Source of the DNA: Rufibacter glacialis
GTDB lineage: Bacteria; Bacteroidota; Bacteroidia; Cytophagales; Hymenobacteraceae
Direction: 5' to 3'
NCBI RefSeq assembly: GCF_008271745.1
Contig: NZ_VKKZ01000022.1
Coordinates: forward strand, 124,001 to 188,000
DNA: 64,000 nucleotides
The translations under genes were made by a program, and so were the position numbers. Of this stretch, positions 27,776-36,056 are shown in pieces. The notes beneath the pieces are model-generated. The model did not search any database. It had not been told where the DNA came from and was given only the letters and a program-made list of their open reading frames with translations. Within the stretch, counting starts at the first letter, position 1. Each line of letters begins with the position of its first letter.

Positions 27776-29098
27776 ATGTTTAAGCTCCTTCCAATGAGAA
27801 AGACTTACTTTCTATTAACTCTATGCCTCTATCTGCTGCTATCAGGCCAAGTAGGTGCTCAGAATTCGGCGGCGCCATTAAAGCTGATCTCCTTTGTGCT
27901 CACCCCTAATGCCGCTGACTGGAAGTACAATGTGAACCAATCCGCTTCTGTACAGGTAATGGTGTTCAAGAATGATGTGCCTCTGGAGGGGGCGAGCATC
28001 AGCTATGAGTTTGGCCCTGAGATGCTGCCGGCAGAGAAAAGAGGAACCCTGAAACTGAAGCAGGGACAAGGAAAGATAGACATAGGAACCAGCAAGGAGC
28101 CAGGTTTTCGGCAATTGGTAGTCAAGACAGAGCACCAGGGCAAAACGTACAGCAGCCAGGTGAAAGTTGGTTTTTCACCGGAAAGAATAGCGCCTACCGT
28201 GACCCTGCCTCCTGACTTCACTTCTTTCTGGGAAGAGGCGAAAGCGGAGGCCGCCAAAGTGCCCATGGATGCGAAACTGACCTTTCTGCCTGAGCACTCC
28301 ACCACCACGGTAGACGTGTACCTGGTCAACCTCCAGAATCACAAGAAAGGACAACGCTTGTATGGCTATCTTTGCAAACCGAAGGCTCCCGGCAACTACC
28401 CGGTTCTGTTCTCGCCACCGGGGGCAGGGGTGAAAGCCTCTAGTCCCAGCACCTTTTTCGCTGACCACGGCTTTATCAGTCTCAGCATTGAAATACATGG
28501 CATCTCTCCCCAGTTGGACAGTGACACCTATAAAAACATCAGCAACGCCTTCGGTGATTACATGTTCCATAAGCTGGATGACCGGGACAACTACTACTAT
28601 AAAAGCGTTTACCTGGGCTGCGTGCGCTCCATAGACTACCTGTGCAGCCTCCCTGAGTTTGACGGGAAGAACGTGGTGGTTACCGGTGGCAGCCAGGGTG
28701 GGGCCTTGGCGATTGTCACGGCCGCCCTGGACAAGCGGGTAAAGGCACTCGCCTCTTTCTACCCAGCCTTGGCTGATATGACGGGGTATTTGCACGGCAG
28801 GGCCGGAGGGTGGCCCCACCTGTTGAGCGCCCGCTACGCGGCCGTCACCAACACCCCCGCCAAGCTCAGGACCATTGGCTATTATGACGTGGTTAATTTT
28901 GCCCGGCACGTCACCGTTCCCGGGTTCTACTCGTGGGGTTACAACGACAATACCTGTCCGCCCACCTCGGTGTATGCTGCGGTGAACGTTGTAAAGGCCC
29001 CAAAAACCCTGGCCATCACGCCTATCACCGGTCATTGGCGCTTTGAGGAAACAAACCAGGAATCCATGGAATGGCTGAAGCAGCAGTTGGTGAAGTAA
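27776..29098 (+). CDS. Acetyl xylan esterase-like carbohydrate esterase (AXE1/CE7 type), secreted
   Basis: 440 residues with a signal peptide ending near SGQVGAQ. An N-terminal Ig-like domain (about 30-140) precedes the alpha/beta-hydrolase. The triad is visible: Ser306 in GGSQGG, Asp391 in YNDNTCPP and His420 in ITGHWRFEE. The family motif SRYAAVTN-like stretch and EIHGISPQ loop fit AXE1/CE7, which deacetylate xylo-oligosaccharides and other acetylated sugars. In this pectin locus it may act on acetylated galacturonate oligomers or xylan released with them. It is probably transcribed alone: a terminator precedes it and another follows. Confidence 0.85.
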   Translation: MFKLLPMRKTYFLLTLCLYLLLSGQVGAQNSAAPLKLISFVLTPNAADWKYNVNQSASVQVMVFKNDVPLEGASISYEFGPEMLPAEKRGTLKLKQGQGKIDIGTSKEPGFRQLVVKTEHQGKTYSSQVKVGFSPERIAPTVTLPPDFTSFWEEAKAEAAKVPMDAKLTFLPEHSTTTVDVYLVNLQNHKKGQRLYGYLCKPKAPGNYPVLFSPPGAGVKASSPSTFFADHGFISLSIEIHGISPQLDSDTYKNISNAFGDYMFHKLDDRDNYYYKSVYLGCVRSIDYLCSLPEFDGKNVVVTGGSQGGALAIVTAALDKRVKALASFYPALADMTGYLHGRAGGWPHLLSARYAAVTNTPAKLRTIGYYDVVNFARHVTVPGFYSWGYNDNTCPPTSVYAAVNVVKAPKTLAITPITGHWRFEETNQESMEWLKQQLVK

Positions 29099-29116
29099 CC
29101 TATCCAAACTCCCGCG

Positions 29117-29158
29117 CATGAAAAGAGGCTGTTTTTTCTGAAACAGCTTCTTTTCATG
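29117..29158. terminator. Bidirectional terminator between convergent genes
   Basis: An 18-bp stem (29117-29134 with 29141-29158, one wobble) with a 6-nt loop lies between the stops of the CE7 gene (+) and the CBM9/PKD gene (-). A-rich and T-rich flanks support use in both directions. Confidence 0.75.
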
Positions 29159-29184
29159 AACCGGTTCTGTTCCTCAAAATCCTT

Positions 29185-30309
29185 CTACTTCACAGCCACA
29201 TCCCACACTTTCGCCCGGTGCGATTTTCCGGCTGGTCCTTCTACCCATAGGGTGACCACATATAGGCCTGCTTTTTCATAGGTGTGGGTAGGGTGCTGGT
29301 TTGTGGACGTCTTCCCGTCGCCGAAATCCCATTTCCAGGAAGTGATGTTGCCTTCTGATTCATCTATAAAGGAAACCAAACGGCGGTCCATGTCCACTAC
29401 TTTGAACGACCATTGGGCATTCAGCTTCTTTTTAAATTGGTCTTCCAGCGGCATAAGCCGGAAAGGCAGCAGGAAAGACGCATTCCCGTACATGGTGTGC
29501 TCTTTAGACAGGTTCCAGAAGGCGTGTTGTTTGCTGTTGACATCATCATAGTCCAGCACGGCCCAGGCAAGGCCCACGTTTTTGTTTTCCACTAGTTTCG
29601 TTTCTACGGCCCGGGAGGGGGCCTCTGCCCCGGCGTAGTCAAAAGGGGTGATCCAAAACTCCAGAATCAGTTTGCCTGCCTCGCCCGGCCTGAATTTGTA
29701 GTCATAGGCGAAGTTGGCATAGGGAAGGTCTTTGATCCAGGGTTGGCTGCCCCAAGCCAAGGCCCAGTCTTTCCCCTCTGCGGGGGTAAAGATGTGGTAG
29801 TTCTGGGCGTGCACTCCGTGGAAAGAGAAGTAAGCGTCCATGGGAGACAGGCTTTTGTTGGGGTGGAATCGGTCTATAAGAGGCCCACCCGACTGGTCTC
29901 CATCTACTACCACCTCAAAAATGTCGTTGTGCAGGTCTGGGTGCGTGAAGTCCCAGTAATTGTCATAGGCTTCATAGAGGAAGTACAGGCGGTTCAGGCC
30001 CTTCACCCACCCTACTTTCACCTTTACGTCCAGGTTCTTCGGGTCTGGCTTGGGGTTTTTGCCGGTATCATCTATCAACTGGTCCATGCCAACGGTATAG
30101 GACTCGGGCACCATGCTCCAATCTTCCTTGCTGCCATCAATGCGCGGTATCATGTTGGCTGGGAATTGGAAGATCTTATAACTGCGGTTTTCCTTCCCTT
30201 TTTCCTTTTCCTGGCCAAAACTGTTGGGGCTTCCCAGCAAAGCACACCCTAAGAAAAGAAAGCAGAACTTGACGGTAGAGGAAACAGACAGCATAGGAGA
30301 GAGGTACAT
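29185..30309 (-). CDS. Secreted CBM9-like / PKD-domain protein
   Basis: 374 residues with a signal peptide ending near PNSFGQ; a second in-frame ATG lies at 30294. The middle (about 40-285) resembles the CBM9-like sugar-binding domain of extracellular enzymes (IPRIDGSKEDWSMVP, LYFLYEAYDNYWDF, LHNDIFEVVVDGDQSGG). The C-terminus (about 295-374) is a PKD domain with WKWDFGDGKTSTNQHPTHTY. No catalytic domain is present, so it is probably a glycan-binding accessory protein of the pectin locus. It is convergent with the CE7 gene and 487 bp downstream of the GH28 gene on the same strand. Confidence 0.8.
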   Translation of the reverse strand: MYLSPMLSVSSTVKFCFLFLGCALLGSPNSFGQEKEKGKENRSYKIFQFPANMIPRIDGSKEDWSMVPESYTVGMDQLIDDTGKNPKPDPKNLDVKVKVGWVKGLNRLYFLYEAYDNYWDFTHPDLHNDIFEVVVDGDQSGGPLIDRFHPNKSLSPMDAYFSFHGVHAQNYHIFTPAEGKDWALAWGSQPWIKDLPYANFAYDYKFRPGEAGKLILEFWITPFDYAGAEAPSRAVETKLVENKNVGLAWAVLDYDDVNSKQHAFWNLSKEHTMYGNASFLLPFRLMPLEDQFKKKLNAQWSFKVVDMDRRLVSFIDESEGNITSWKWDFGDGKTSTNQHPTHTYEKAGLYVVTLWVEGPAGKSHRAKVWDVAVK

Positions 30310-30423
30310 TTTGTTAAGATATTTTGAAGGATAAACCTTTAGGTGAAAGTTTTGATCGTTCTGTTTAAGTGCCGTTTTTCAAGAATCAGCTCTAAAATAG
30401 AATCCAAAGGTTTTTTTAAGGAG

Positions 30424-30470
30424 CAGCACTATTCTTCAATCAGCACTCAGTATTCTAAATGCAGTATTCT
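30424..30470. repeat. Degenerate CAGYAYTC-type short repeats
   Basis: Near-repeats of CAGCACTATTC, CAGCACTCAGTATTC and GCAGTATTC occur in one AT-rich noncoding stretch. It looks like a decaying low-complexity intergenic sequence. Confidence 0.4.
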
Positions 30471-30552
30471 CAATAAGGAATGAATAGATGGCGTGAAGAG
30501 TATCATAAAGGGCGAGGGGTACCCTGGGCTTATCCTTTCTATTCCTCCTTGT

Positions 30553-30635
30553 CATCTTGGAAAGATCTTGTGGGCGAACGGTAATGACCATCATATAAAG
30601 CTATCGCAGTTCGCTCTCAAGATCCTTTCAGGATG
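30553..30635. repeat. REP-like interspersed element, imperfect inverted repeat
   Basis: Arms 30553-30579 and 30609-30635 match over 27 nt with about six mismatches and flank a 29-nt centre. The arm core is AAGATCTTG..GCGAAC. The arm text (TCATC..TGAAAGGATCTTG in the right arm read on the minus strand) resembles short repetitive intergenic elements common in Cytophagales genomes. That comparison is from memory, not a search. Confidence 0.55.
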
Positions 30636-30796
30636 AAAATAAGGGAGAGTGGGGTTTTCATTACTTAATGGCTTGGCTACTTAATGAATGCTTCATAAGA
30701 GGATGTACCTTAAAGGTTGTTTAGGGGCCGTTTTCTGAAAATAGTCCTGAAACAAAAATGCTTGCCTACTCCTCATCTCCAGCTTCCTCCTCAGCT

Positions 30797-32245
30797 TCAG
30801 CTTTCTATCTTTATGGAAATGGGGTTGAACTTGGTGGGGTGCGCGGCTTCTCCCTTGAAGTTCTTTAGCTTGAGGCCGGTGACATCATGAGCTTCCAGGG
30901 CATGGCTGTAGTAGTCGGGTAGGTTTTTCCCCCACTTCACGGTGCAGTTTTTCAGGGTAACGCCATCGGCAAACCTGAGGTAAAAGCCCGGATTTCTATG
31001 AGGTTCTATGTCTGGGTAAGCGGTGGTGGGCCGGTTATCAAATAAACCACCTGGATAGCGCGTCCAGCGTTCAAAGGTGAGGTCCACGTTCTCAAAGGTC
31101 ACGTTCTTGAGGCGGCTTTCTTTGGTGCCGTTGAGGCGCACACTGTTCTCAGCACGGCCTTTTACGTTTTTGACTTTCACATTCTCAATGACCCCAATCT
31201 TGCTTTGCGGGGTTCTGGGAATGGCGGTAAAGGAAATCGCTTCGCCCCGGCCCCACCAGGGCGCAGAGTGGTACCGTGACACAAAGGTGATGTCCTTGAA
31301 TTCAATGTTGCGCACGTTCCCCTCATCGCGGAGCTGGATGGTAAGGCCCCGGCAACTGGTCTTGATCTCACACCGCTCAAACGTGACATTGTAGATATCC
31401 TGCGTGGTCTCCGTCCCGATTTTAACCCCGGAGTCCTGGGTTTCCAGGAGGCAGTCCCGGACGGTGATATTGGCAGAAGGCCCGAAATCCTCCTTCTGGC
31501 GGGTGGCTTTGATCACGATGGCGTCATCGCCGCACACGATGTGGCAATTGCGGATATCTACGTGGCGGCAGTGGTCTGGGTCAATGCCGTCACAGTTGGG
31601 TACATCCAGGTGGTTGCGGATTTTGATGTTGTCTACCAACACGTTTTCGCAACCCATCATGTGGAGGCTCCAGCTAGGCGCCTTGGCAATGGTGATATCC
31701 CTTACTTTCAGGTTATGGCAGGCAGTGAGGATGAAGAGCTTGGGGCGCCATTCCTTGGGAATCCACCACTCATTGGCCTCGTCAAAATGGGTCATGAACT
31801 CCAGGGCGCGGCCGTTGATGCTACCAGTGCCCGAGATGGTGAGATTATGGGCATCACGGGCTATAATGGCGGCGGATTGGGCGGTGTAATCGTTCTGGTT
31901 CGTGCTCACCAGCAGCTCGGCATCTCCTTCCAGGTGGAAATCTATGTTAGGTTTAAGGTCCAGGGTTCCTATCAGGTACTTGCGCCCCCCTTTCACCAAC
32001 ACCCGGGCGCCCTTTCCCGCCTTAGTGGCTTCATTGATGGCTTTCTGAATGGCTTCCGTGTCTGGGGTTTTCCCGTCGCCTACCGCTCCAAAATCCAATA
32101 CATTAAACACCAGAGCACCCTTTTTTCTGCCTTGGGCTAAAAGAGAAACAGGACCCACCGCAATGCCCAAAGCAGAGAGGGCGACAATTTTTACACCCGT
32201 TTGCAAAGCTTGGCGTCGTTTCATAAGTGGTTTAAGGCTAGACAT
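30797..32245 (-). CDS. Glycoside hydrolase family 28 (pectin/rhamnogalacturonan hydrolase), atypical motifs
   Basis: 482 residues folding as a right-handed beta-helix. The pectate-lyase-3-like opening FNVLDFGAVGDGKTPDTEAIQKAI and the GH28 motifs NCDGID and GDD are clear. The usual GHG is replaced by DSG (in ETQDSGVKIGTE) and RIK by TIQ (in CRGLTIQL), as in non-classical GH28 members. The N-terminus KRRQALQTGVKIVALSALG looks like a twin-arginine signal; ATG 32224 is an alternative start. The likely role is hydrolysis of galacturonic-acid linkages in RG-I or homogalacturonan oligomers. It has its own promoter (32350-32394), divergent from the third SusCD. Confidence 0.88.
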   Translation of the reverse strand: MSSLKPLMKRRQALQTGVKIVALSALGIAVGPVSLLAQGRKKGALVFNVLDFGAVGDGKTPDTEAIQKAINEATKAGKGARVLVKGGRKYLIGTLDLKPNIDFHLEGDAELLVSTNQNDYTAQSAAIIARDAHNLTISGTGSINGRALEFMTHFDEANEWWIPKEWRPKLFILTACHNLKVRDITIAKAPSWSLHMMGCENVLVDNIKIRNHLDVPNCDGIDPDHCRHVDIRNCHIVCGDDAIVIKATRQKEDFGPSANITVRDCLLETQDSGVKIGTETTQDIYNVTFERCEIKTSCRGLTIQLRDEGNVRNIEFKDITFVSRYHSAPWWGRGEAISFTAIPRTPQSKIGVIENVKVKNVKGRAENSVRLNGTKESRLKNVTFENVDLTFERWTRYPGGLFDNRPTTAYPDIEPHRNPGFYLRFADGVTLKNCTVKWGKNLPDYYSHALEAHDVTGLKLKNFKGEAAHPTKFNPISIKIES

Positions 32246-32349
32246 GGGTGGGCTGTTTAACGGAAGGATAAAAGAGAGCTACCCGGGCCGGTATAATTAG
32301 TGGCAGAAACTGTCAAACAAATCAGGGAAGCGCAGGCAGTGCTATCCTT

Positions 32350-32394
32350 TAAAAATAATCAACCAGTCAGGCATAAGTATCCTGCACTATCCGG
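32350..32394 (-). promoter_or_regulatory. Regulon promoter B (drives GH28)
   Basis: On the minus strand CCGGATAGTGCAGGATAC (32394 to 32377) is followed after 19 nt by TATTTTTA (32357 to 32350), a TAnnTTTG-like -7 box. The predicted transcription start is about 100 nt before the GH28 start codon. Confidence 0.7.
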
Positions 32395-32715
32395 TTGTTT
32401 GTCTCCCATTTAATGATTGGCTTTTGCTTCAAGGGCCCAAGGTGCAGCGCCTTACTTATACACCTGAAACCTGACCAGGAAACAGTTAGCCGTTTCAAGC
32501 CTGCTTTTCTAAAAGAACTCCTTAAATGACTTAGGCTACTAAAGGAATTACCAAAGAAGGGAAGCCCACAGGCTAGGGGAAATATAGGACTGATAGCGAA
32601 AGAAAAGATTCTTTACACTCCTAAAAAGGTTTACTAGGCTAGGTGCGCAGTACGTGAAGCATAGGTTTTTATAGAATAACTTTTAGGGTTTTTTCATGAA
32701 AAAGTTAGGGTGGGT

Positions 32716-32760
32716 CAGGACACAGCAGGATGCCCCCGCCGTTTTGGTTTGGTATACTTA
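32716..32760 (+). promoter_or_regulatory. Regulon promoter C (drives third SusCD)
   Basis: CAGGACACAGCAGGATGC (32716-32733) is followed after 19 nt by TATACTTA (32753-32760). The spacing equals that of four other copies in the window. The leader to the SusC start at 33002 would be about 230 nt. Confidence 0.68.
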
Positions 32761-33001
32761 CTATGGTAAAAGGCATCTGATCCATGATTTCCTTTGAGAG
32801 GGAATGTTTAGCCTTGCTAGCGCCTGATCACCTTTTACAGAATCCCTTCGCTGATTGAAAACAGGGGTTTTTAAGATATGAGGCTTGTCCCATGAGGCAA
32901 GGTCCCACCCTTTGTATCTAAAGACGGAACCCTGAATCAGAGTATCCCTGAAGTTTCGGTTCATCCAGCACTCACATCCATTTCTTTATATCAACACAAT
33001 C

Positions 33002-36000
33002 ATGGACAGATTTTATTCTAGACGCATGGGCAAGGTCTTGCTTATGCTGATGCTTTGCCTGTTGCAGATAAGTGCGTTGGCACAATCTGCCGTGACGGGC
33101 AAGGTAACGGCCGCCGGCAGTGGTGAAGGGCTGCCGGGGGTAAGCGTGGTGGTGAAAGGCACCACCATTGGTACCGCTACGGCGGTAGATGGCAGTTACT
33201 CTATTGAGGCACCCGCTAACGGGACCTTGGTTTTCAGTTACATTGGCTACAACAGCCAGGAAGTGGCGGTGGGCAACCGGACGGTGGTCAATGTGCAATT
33301 GGCCACTGATACCAAAGCCTTGGACGAGGTGGTGGTAGTGGGCTATGGTACCCAGAAACGGGGCGATATAACCGGTGCTATCACCTCTGTGGGGGCCGAA
33401 GAATTCAATAAGGGGGTAGTGGTGAGCCCGCAGCAATTGATTCAAGGCAAAGCGGCTGGGGTGAATGTGACCCCCAGCAGCGGCAGGCCAGGTGGGGCCT
33501 CTACCATCAGGATCAGGGGAGGTACTTCTATCAGCGCCGGAAATGATCCTTTGTATGTGGTAGACGGGGTGCCCCTGCAATTGTCAAATGCGGCCCGGCA
33601 AAGCAACATAGGGGGGAGCGGTGGCCAGTTGATGATCTTCAACCAGGAACCCGTGAACCCGCTCAACTCCATCAACCCGTCTGACATTGAATCCATGGAG
33701 ATCCTGAAAGATGCCTCTGCTACCGCTATTTACGGGTCCAGGGGAGCCAACGGGGTCATCATCATCACCACCAAGAAAGGCAAGCAAGGGTCTATCAGCA
33801 CCAGCTATGACACCTATTTTGGGGTGTCTAAGGTAGCCAAGACCTTGGAGGTCTTGTCAGCCGATGAGTACCGCCAGTTCATGAAGGACAACAACATCAC
33901 CAATTTCACAGACAAAGGAGCCAGCACAGATTGGCAGGATCAGATTTTCCGGACGGCGTATTCCCAGAATCATAACCTATCCGTGAGTGGTGGAACGGAA
34001 AACACCTTGTACCGGGCTTCGGTGGGGTACATCTCGCAACAGGGGATCATCATCTCCTCTGGTATAGATAATTTTACCGGTAGGGTGAACATCAACCACA
34101 AAGCCTTGAACGATAAATTGTCCATTGACCTGAACCTGGGCGGAGCAGTGGTAGAGGAAGACAACGCCCCTATCTCCAGTGCCCTGGGGGGCGAAGGCGG
34201 GAATATCCTGAAAGATGCCCTTCGGTTTAACCCTACCTACCCCGTGTATGATGAGAAAGGGAATTATTCCCAGATAAACCAGTTCATCATCAACCCAGTC
34301 TCTTACGCCGAGCAGATTGAGGACATGCGGACCACCAGAAGAAACCTGGGCAACATTTCTACTACTTACAACATATGGGGGCCGGTGAGTGTCAATGTAA
34401 ACCTGGGCTACACTTATGAGAACATCAAAGGAAACGCCTACGTGCCCAGGGCCAACCCCTTAGGCCAGGGGTTGGGCGGATTAGCCAACGCCCAGGCCTC
34501 AGAACACTGGAGTAAGTTGTTAGAGACCACCCTGATCTTTAAAAAGGAGATCAATGCCAACAACCATATTGACGCCATTGGGGGGTATTCTTACCAGTAT
34601 TTCGTAGATGAGGGCTACCGCACAAGGGTCTCCAACTTTGTTTCTGACGAATTCAAATACTACAACATTGGCGCCGCCAGCCAGAGAGACGCCATTACCT
34701 CTTACCAGGAAAGCAGTAAACTGATCTCTTTCTACGGCCGCGTGAACTACAACTTACTGGACCGGTACCTGGTTACCTTGACCGTACGGCGTGACGGGTC
34801 AAGCCGGTTTGGCGCAGACAACAAATGGGGCGTTTTTCCCTCTGGTTCCGTGGCCTGGAGAGTCTCCAATGAAAGCTTCTTCCCTAAAACGGACCTGGTA
34901 AGTGACCTGAAATTTAGGGTTAGCTACGGCATCACCGGTAACCAGGAAATCGGGAACCTGTTGTCTTTGCCCACTTTGGGGGCCACTTCCAGCACCTATA
35001 ACATTGGAGGCAACGCGATCACCATTGTGTCACCGGAACGCTATGCGAACCCAGACCTGAAATGGGAGGAAACCGCCCAGTTCAACGTTGGGGCAGATTT
35101 CCAGTTCTTCAAAGGCCGGGTGTACGGCTCGCTTGACTACTACAAGAAGAACACCACTGACCTGTTGCTGAGCTTCAATATTCCTTCTCCCTCGGTGGTG
35201 ACGACCCAATTAGCCAACGTGGGGGAAGTAGAGAACAAAGGGGTGGAGCTTGCCTTAGGCGGGTATGTTTTTGACAAAACGGACTTCCAATGGAAGGTGG
35301 ATTTAAACTGGAGCGCCAACCGGAACGAGGTGATCAGCCTTTCCAACGAACAATGGAGCACCAAAATCCTGCAGAACTATGAGCTTTCAGGGTTTGGGTT
35401 TACCGGCATCAACAGCCAGGCCATCATTCCCGGCCAGCCCTTAGGAACGTTTTATGGTCCAAAATACATAGGTACCGAGAATGGGGTGGAACAGTATGAA
35501 GACGTGAGTGGGAACGGTCGGTTTTCTTTAACGGAAGATGTAACCATCATAGGAAACACCCAGCCTGACTTCACCTTTGGGGTCACCAACACCTTCAACT
35601 ACAAGCGGTTTGATCTCTCATTCATGCTCAGAGGGTCTAAAGGGAATGACGTACTCAACAATACGGCCTTAGACCTGCAGCGGAAAAACATATTGCCTGG
35701 TCAGAATATCCTTAGGGCGGCCTTGGAAGATGAGGTAGGGTACAAAGGAGACGTAAGGTATTCTTCCAGATGGATTGAAGACGGCTCTTTCATCAGGCTT
35801 GATAACATGACGCTGGGCTACAATTTCAATACCGCCAAGGTGTCCATTTTGAAGAATGCCCGGGTGTATGTCACCGGCCAGAACCTCTTCCTGATCACCA
35901 ACTACTCAGGGCTAGACCCTGAAGTGATTTCCAGCATCAGTGGCATTGGCGAATCTCCCAGAGGCATTGACTACATGACCTATCCCAGGGCTAGAACCTA

Positions 36001-36028
36001 CATGGTAGGTGCCAGCATCACTTTTTAA
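33002..36028 (+). CDS. SusC/RagA-family TonB-dependent transporter (third)
   Basis: 1008 residues with a signal peptide ending LQISALAQ. The carboxypeptidase-regulatory-like domain (VTGKVTAAGSGEGLPGVSVVVKG) is about 30-110. The TonB box region DEVVVVGYGTQKRGDITGAI and the plug (LIQGKAAGVNV, TIRIRGGTSISAGNDPLYVVDGVPL, ILKDASATAIYGSRGANGVIIITTKKG) are textbook. The barrel ends TYMVGASITF. It is closer to the common SusC type than the two copies beside the FAS1 genes. Its SusD starts 29 bp downstream and a PL22 lyase follows, so galacturonate-containing oligosaccharides are the likely cargo. Confidence 0.97.
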   Translation: MDRFYSRRMGKVLLMLMLCLLQISALAQSAVTGKVTAAGSGEGLPGVSVVVKGTTIGTATAVDGSYSIEAPANGTLVFSYIGYNSQEVAVGNRTVVNVQLATDTKALDEVVVVGYGTQKRGDITGAITSVGAEEFNKGVVVSPQQLIQGKAAGVNVTPSSGRPGGASTIRIRGGTSISAGNDPLYVVDGVPLQLSNAARQSNIGGSGGQLMIFNQEPVNPLNSINPSDIESMEILKDASATAIYGSRGANGVIIITTKKGKQGSISTSYDTYFGVSKVAKTLEVLSADEYRQFMKDNNITNFTDKGASTDWQDQIFRTAYSQNHNLSVSGGTENTLYRASVGYISQQGIIISSGIDNFTGRVNINHKALNDKLSIDLNLGGAVVEEDNAPISSALGGEGGNILKDALRFNPTYPVYDEKGNYSQINQFIINPVSYAEQIEDMRTTRRNLGNISTTYNIWGPVSVNVNLGYTYENIKGNAYVPRANPLGQGLGGLANAQASEHWSKLLETTLIFKKEINANNHIDAIGGYSYQYFVDEGYRTRVSNFVSDEFKYYNIGAASQRDAITSYQESSKLISFYGRVNYNLLDRYLVTLTVRRDGSSRFGADNKWGVFPSGSVAWRVSNESFFPKTDLVSDLKFRVSYGITGNQEIGNLLSLPTLGATSSTYNIGGNAITIVSPERYANPDLKWEETAQFNVGADFQFFKGRVYGSLDYYKKNTTDLLLSFNIPSPSVVTTQLANVGEVENKGVELALGGYVFDKTDFQWKVDLNWSANRNEVISLSNEQWSTKILQNYELSGFGFTGINSQAIIPGQPLGTFYGPKYIGTENGVEQYEDVSGNGRFSLTEDVTIIGNTQPDFTFGVTNTFNYKRFDLSFMLRGSKGNDVLNNTALDLQRKNILPGQNILRAALEDEVGYKGDVRYSSRWIEDGSFIRLDNMTLGYNFNTAKVSILKNARVYVTGQNLFLITNYSGLDPEVISSISGIGESPRGIDYMTYPRARTYMVGASITF

Positions 36029-36056
36029 GTAGCCTTCATTTTTTAAGACTTATCAG

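Larger units (their letters stand above)
30310..30796. other. Intergenic region between GH28 and CBM9/PKD genes
   Basis: No gene is seen. It holds TTTTC/GAAAA-type recurrent elements (30371-30397, 30727-30753), a degenerate CAGTATTC-rich tract (30424-30470) and a REP-like imperfect inverted repeat (30553-30635). Confidence 0.5.
32246..33001. other. Divergent control region between GH28 and third SusCD
   Basis: No gene is seen. Two regulon-type promoters face outward (32350-32394 minus, 32716-32760 plus), and a TTTTCTAAAAG-type element lies at 32501-32527. Confidence 0.6.

Noticed and set aside
30424..30470. Possible CRISPR-like repeats
   Set aside because: Units are short and irregular with no spacers of constant length and no cas genes. 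No CRISPR array, tRNA, rRNA, insertion sequence or phage gene was seen anywhere in the window.
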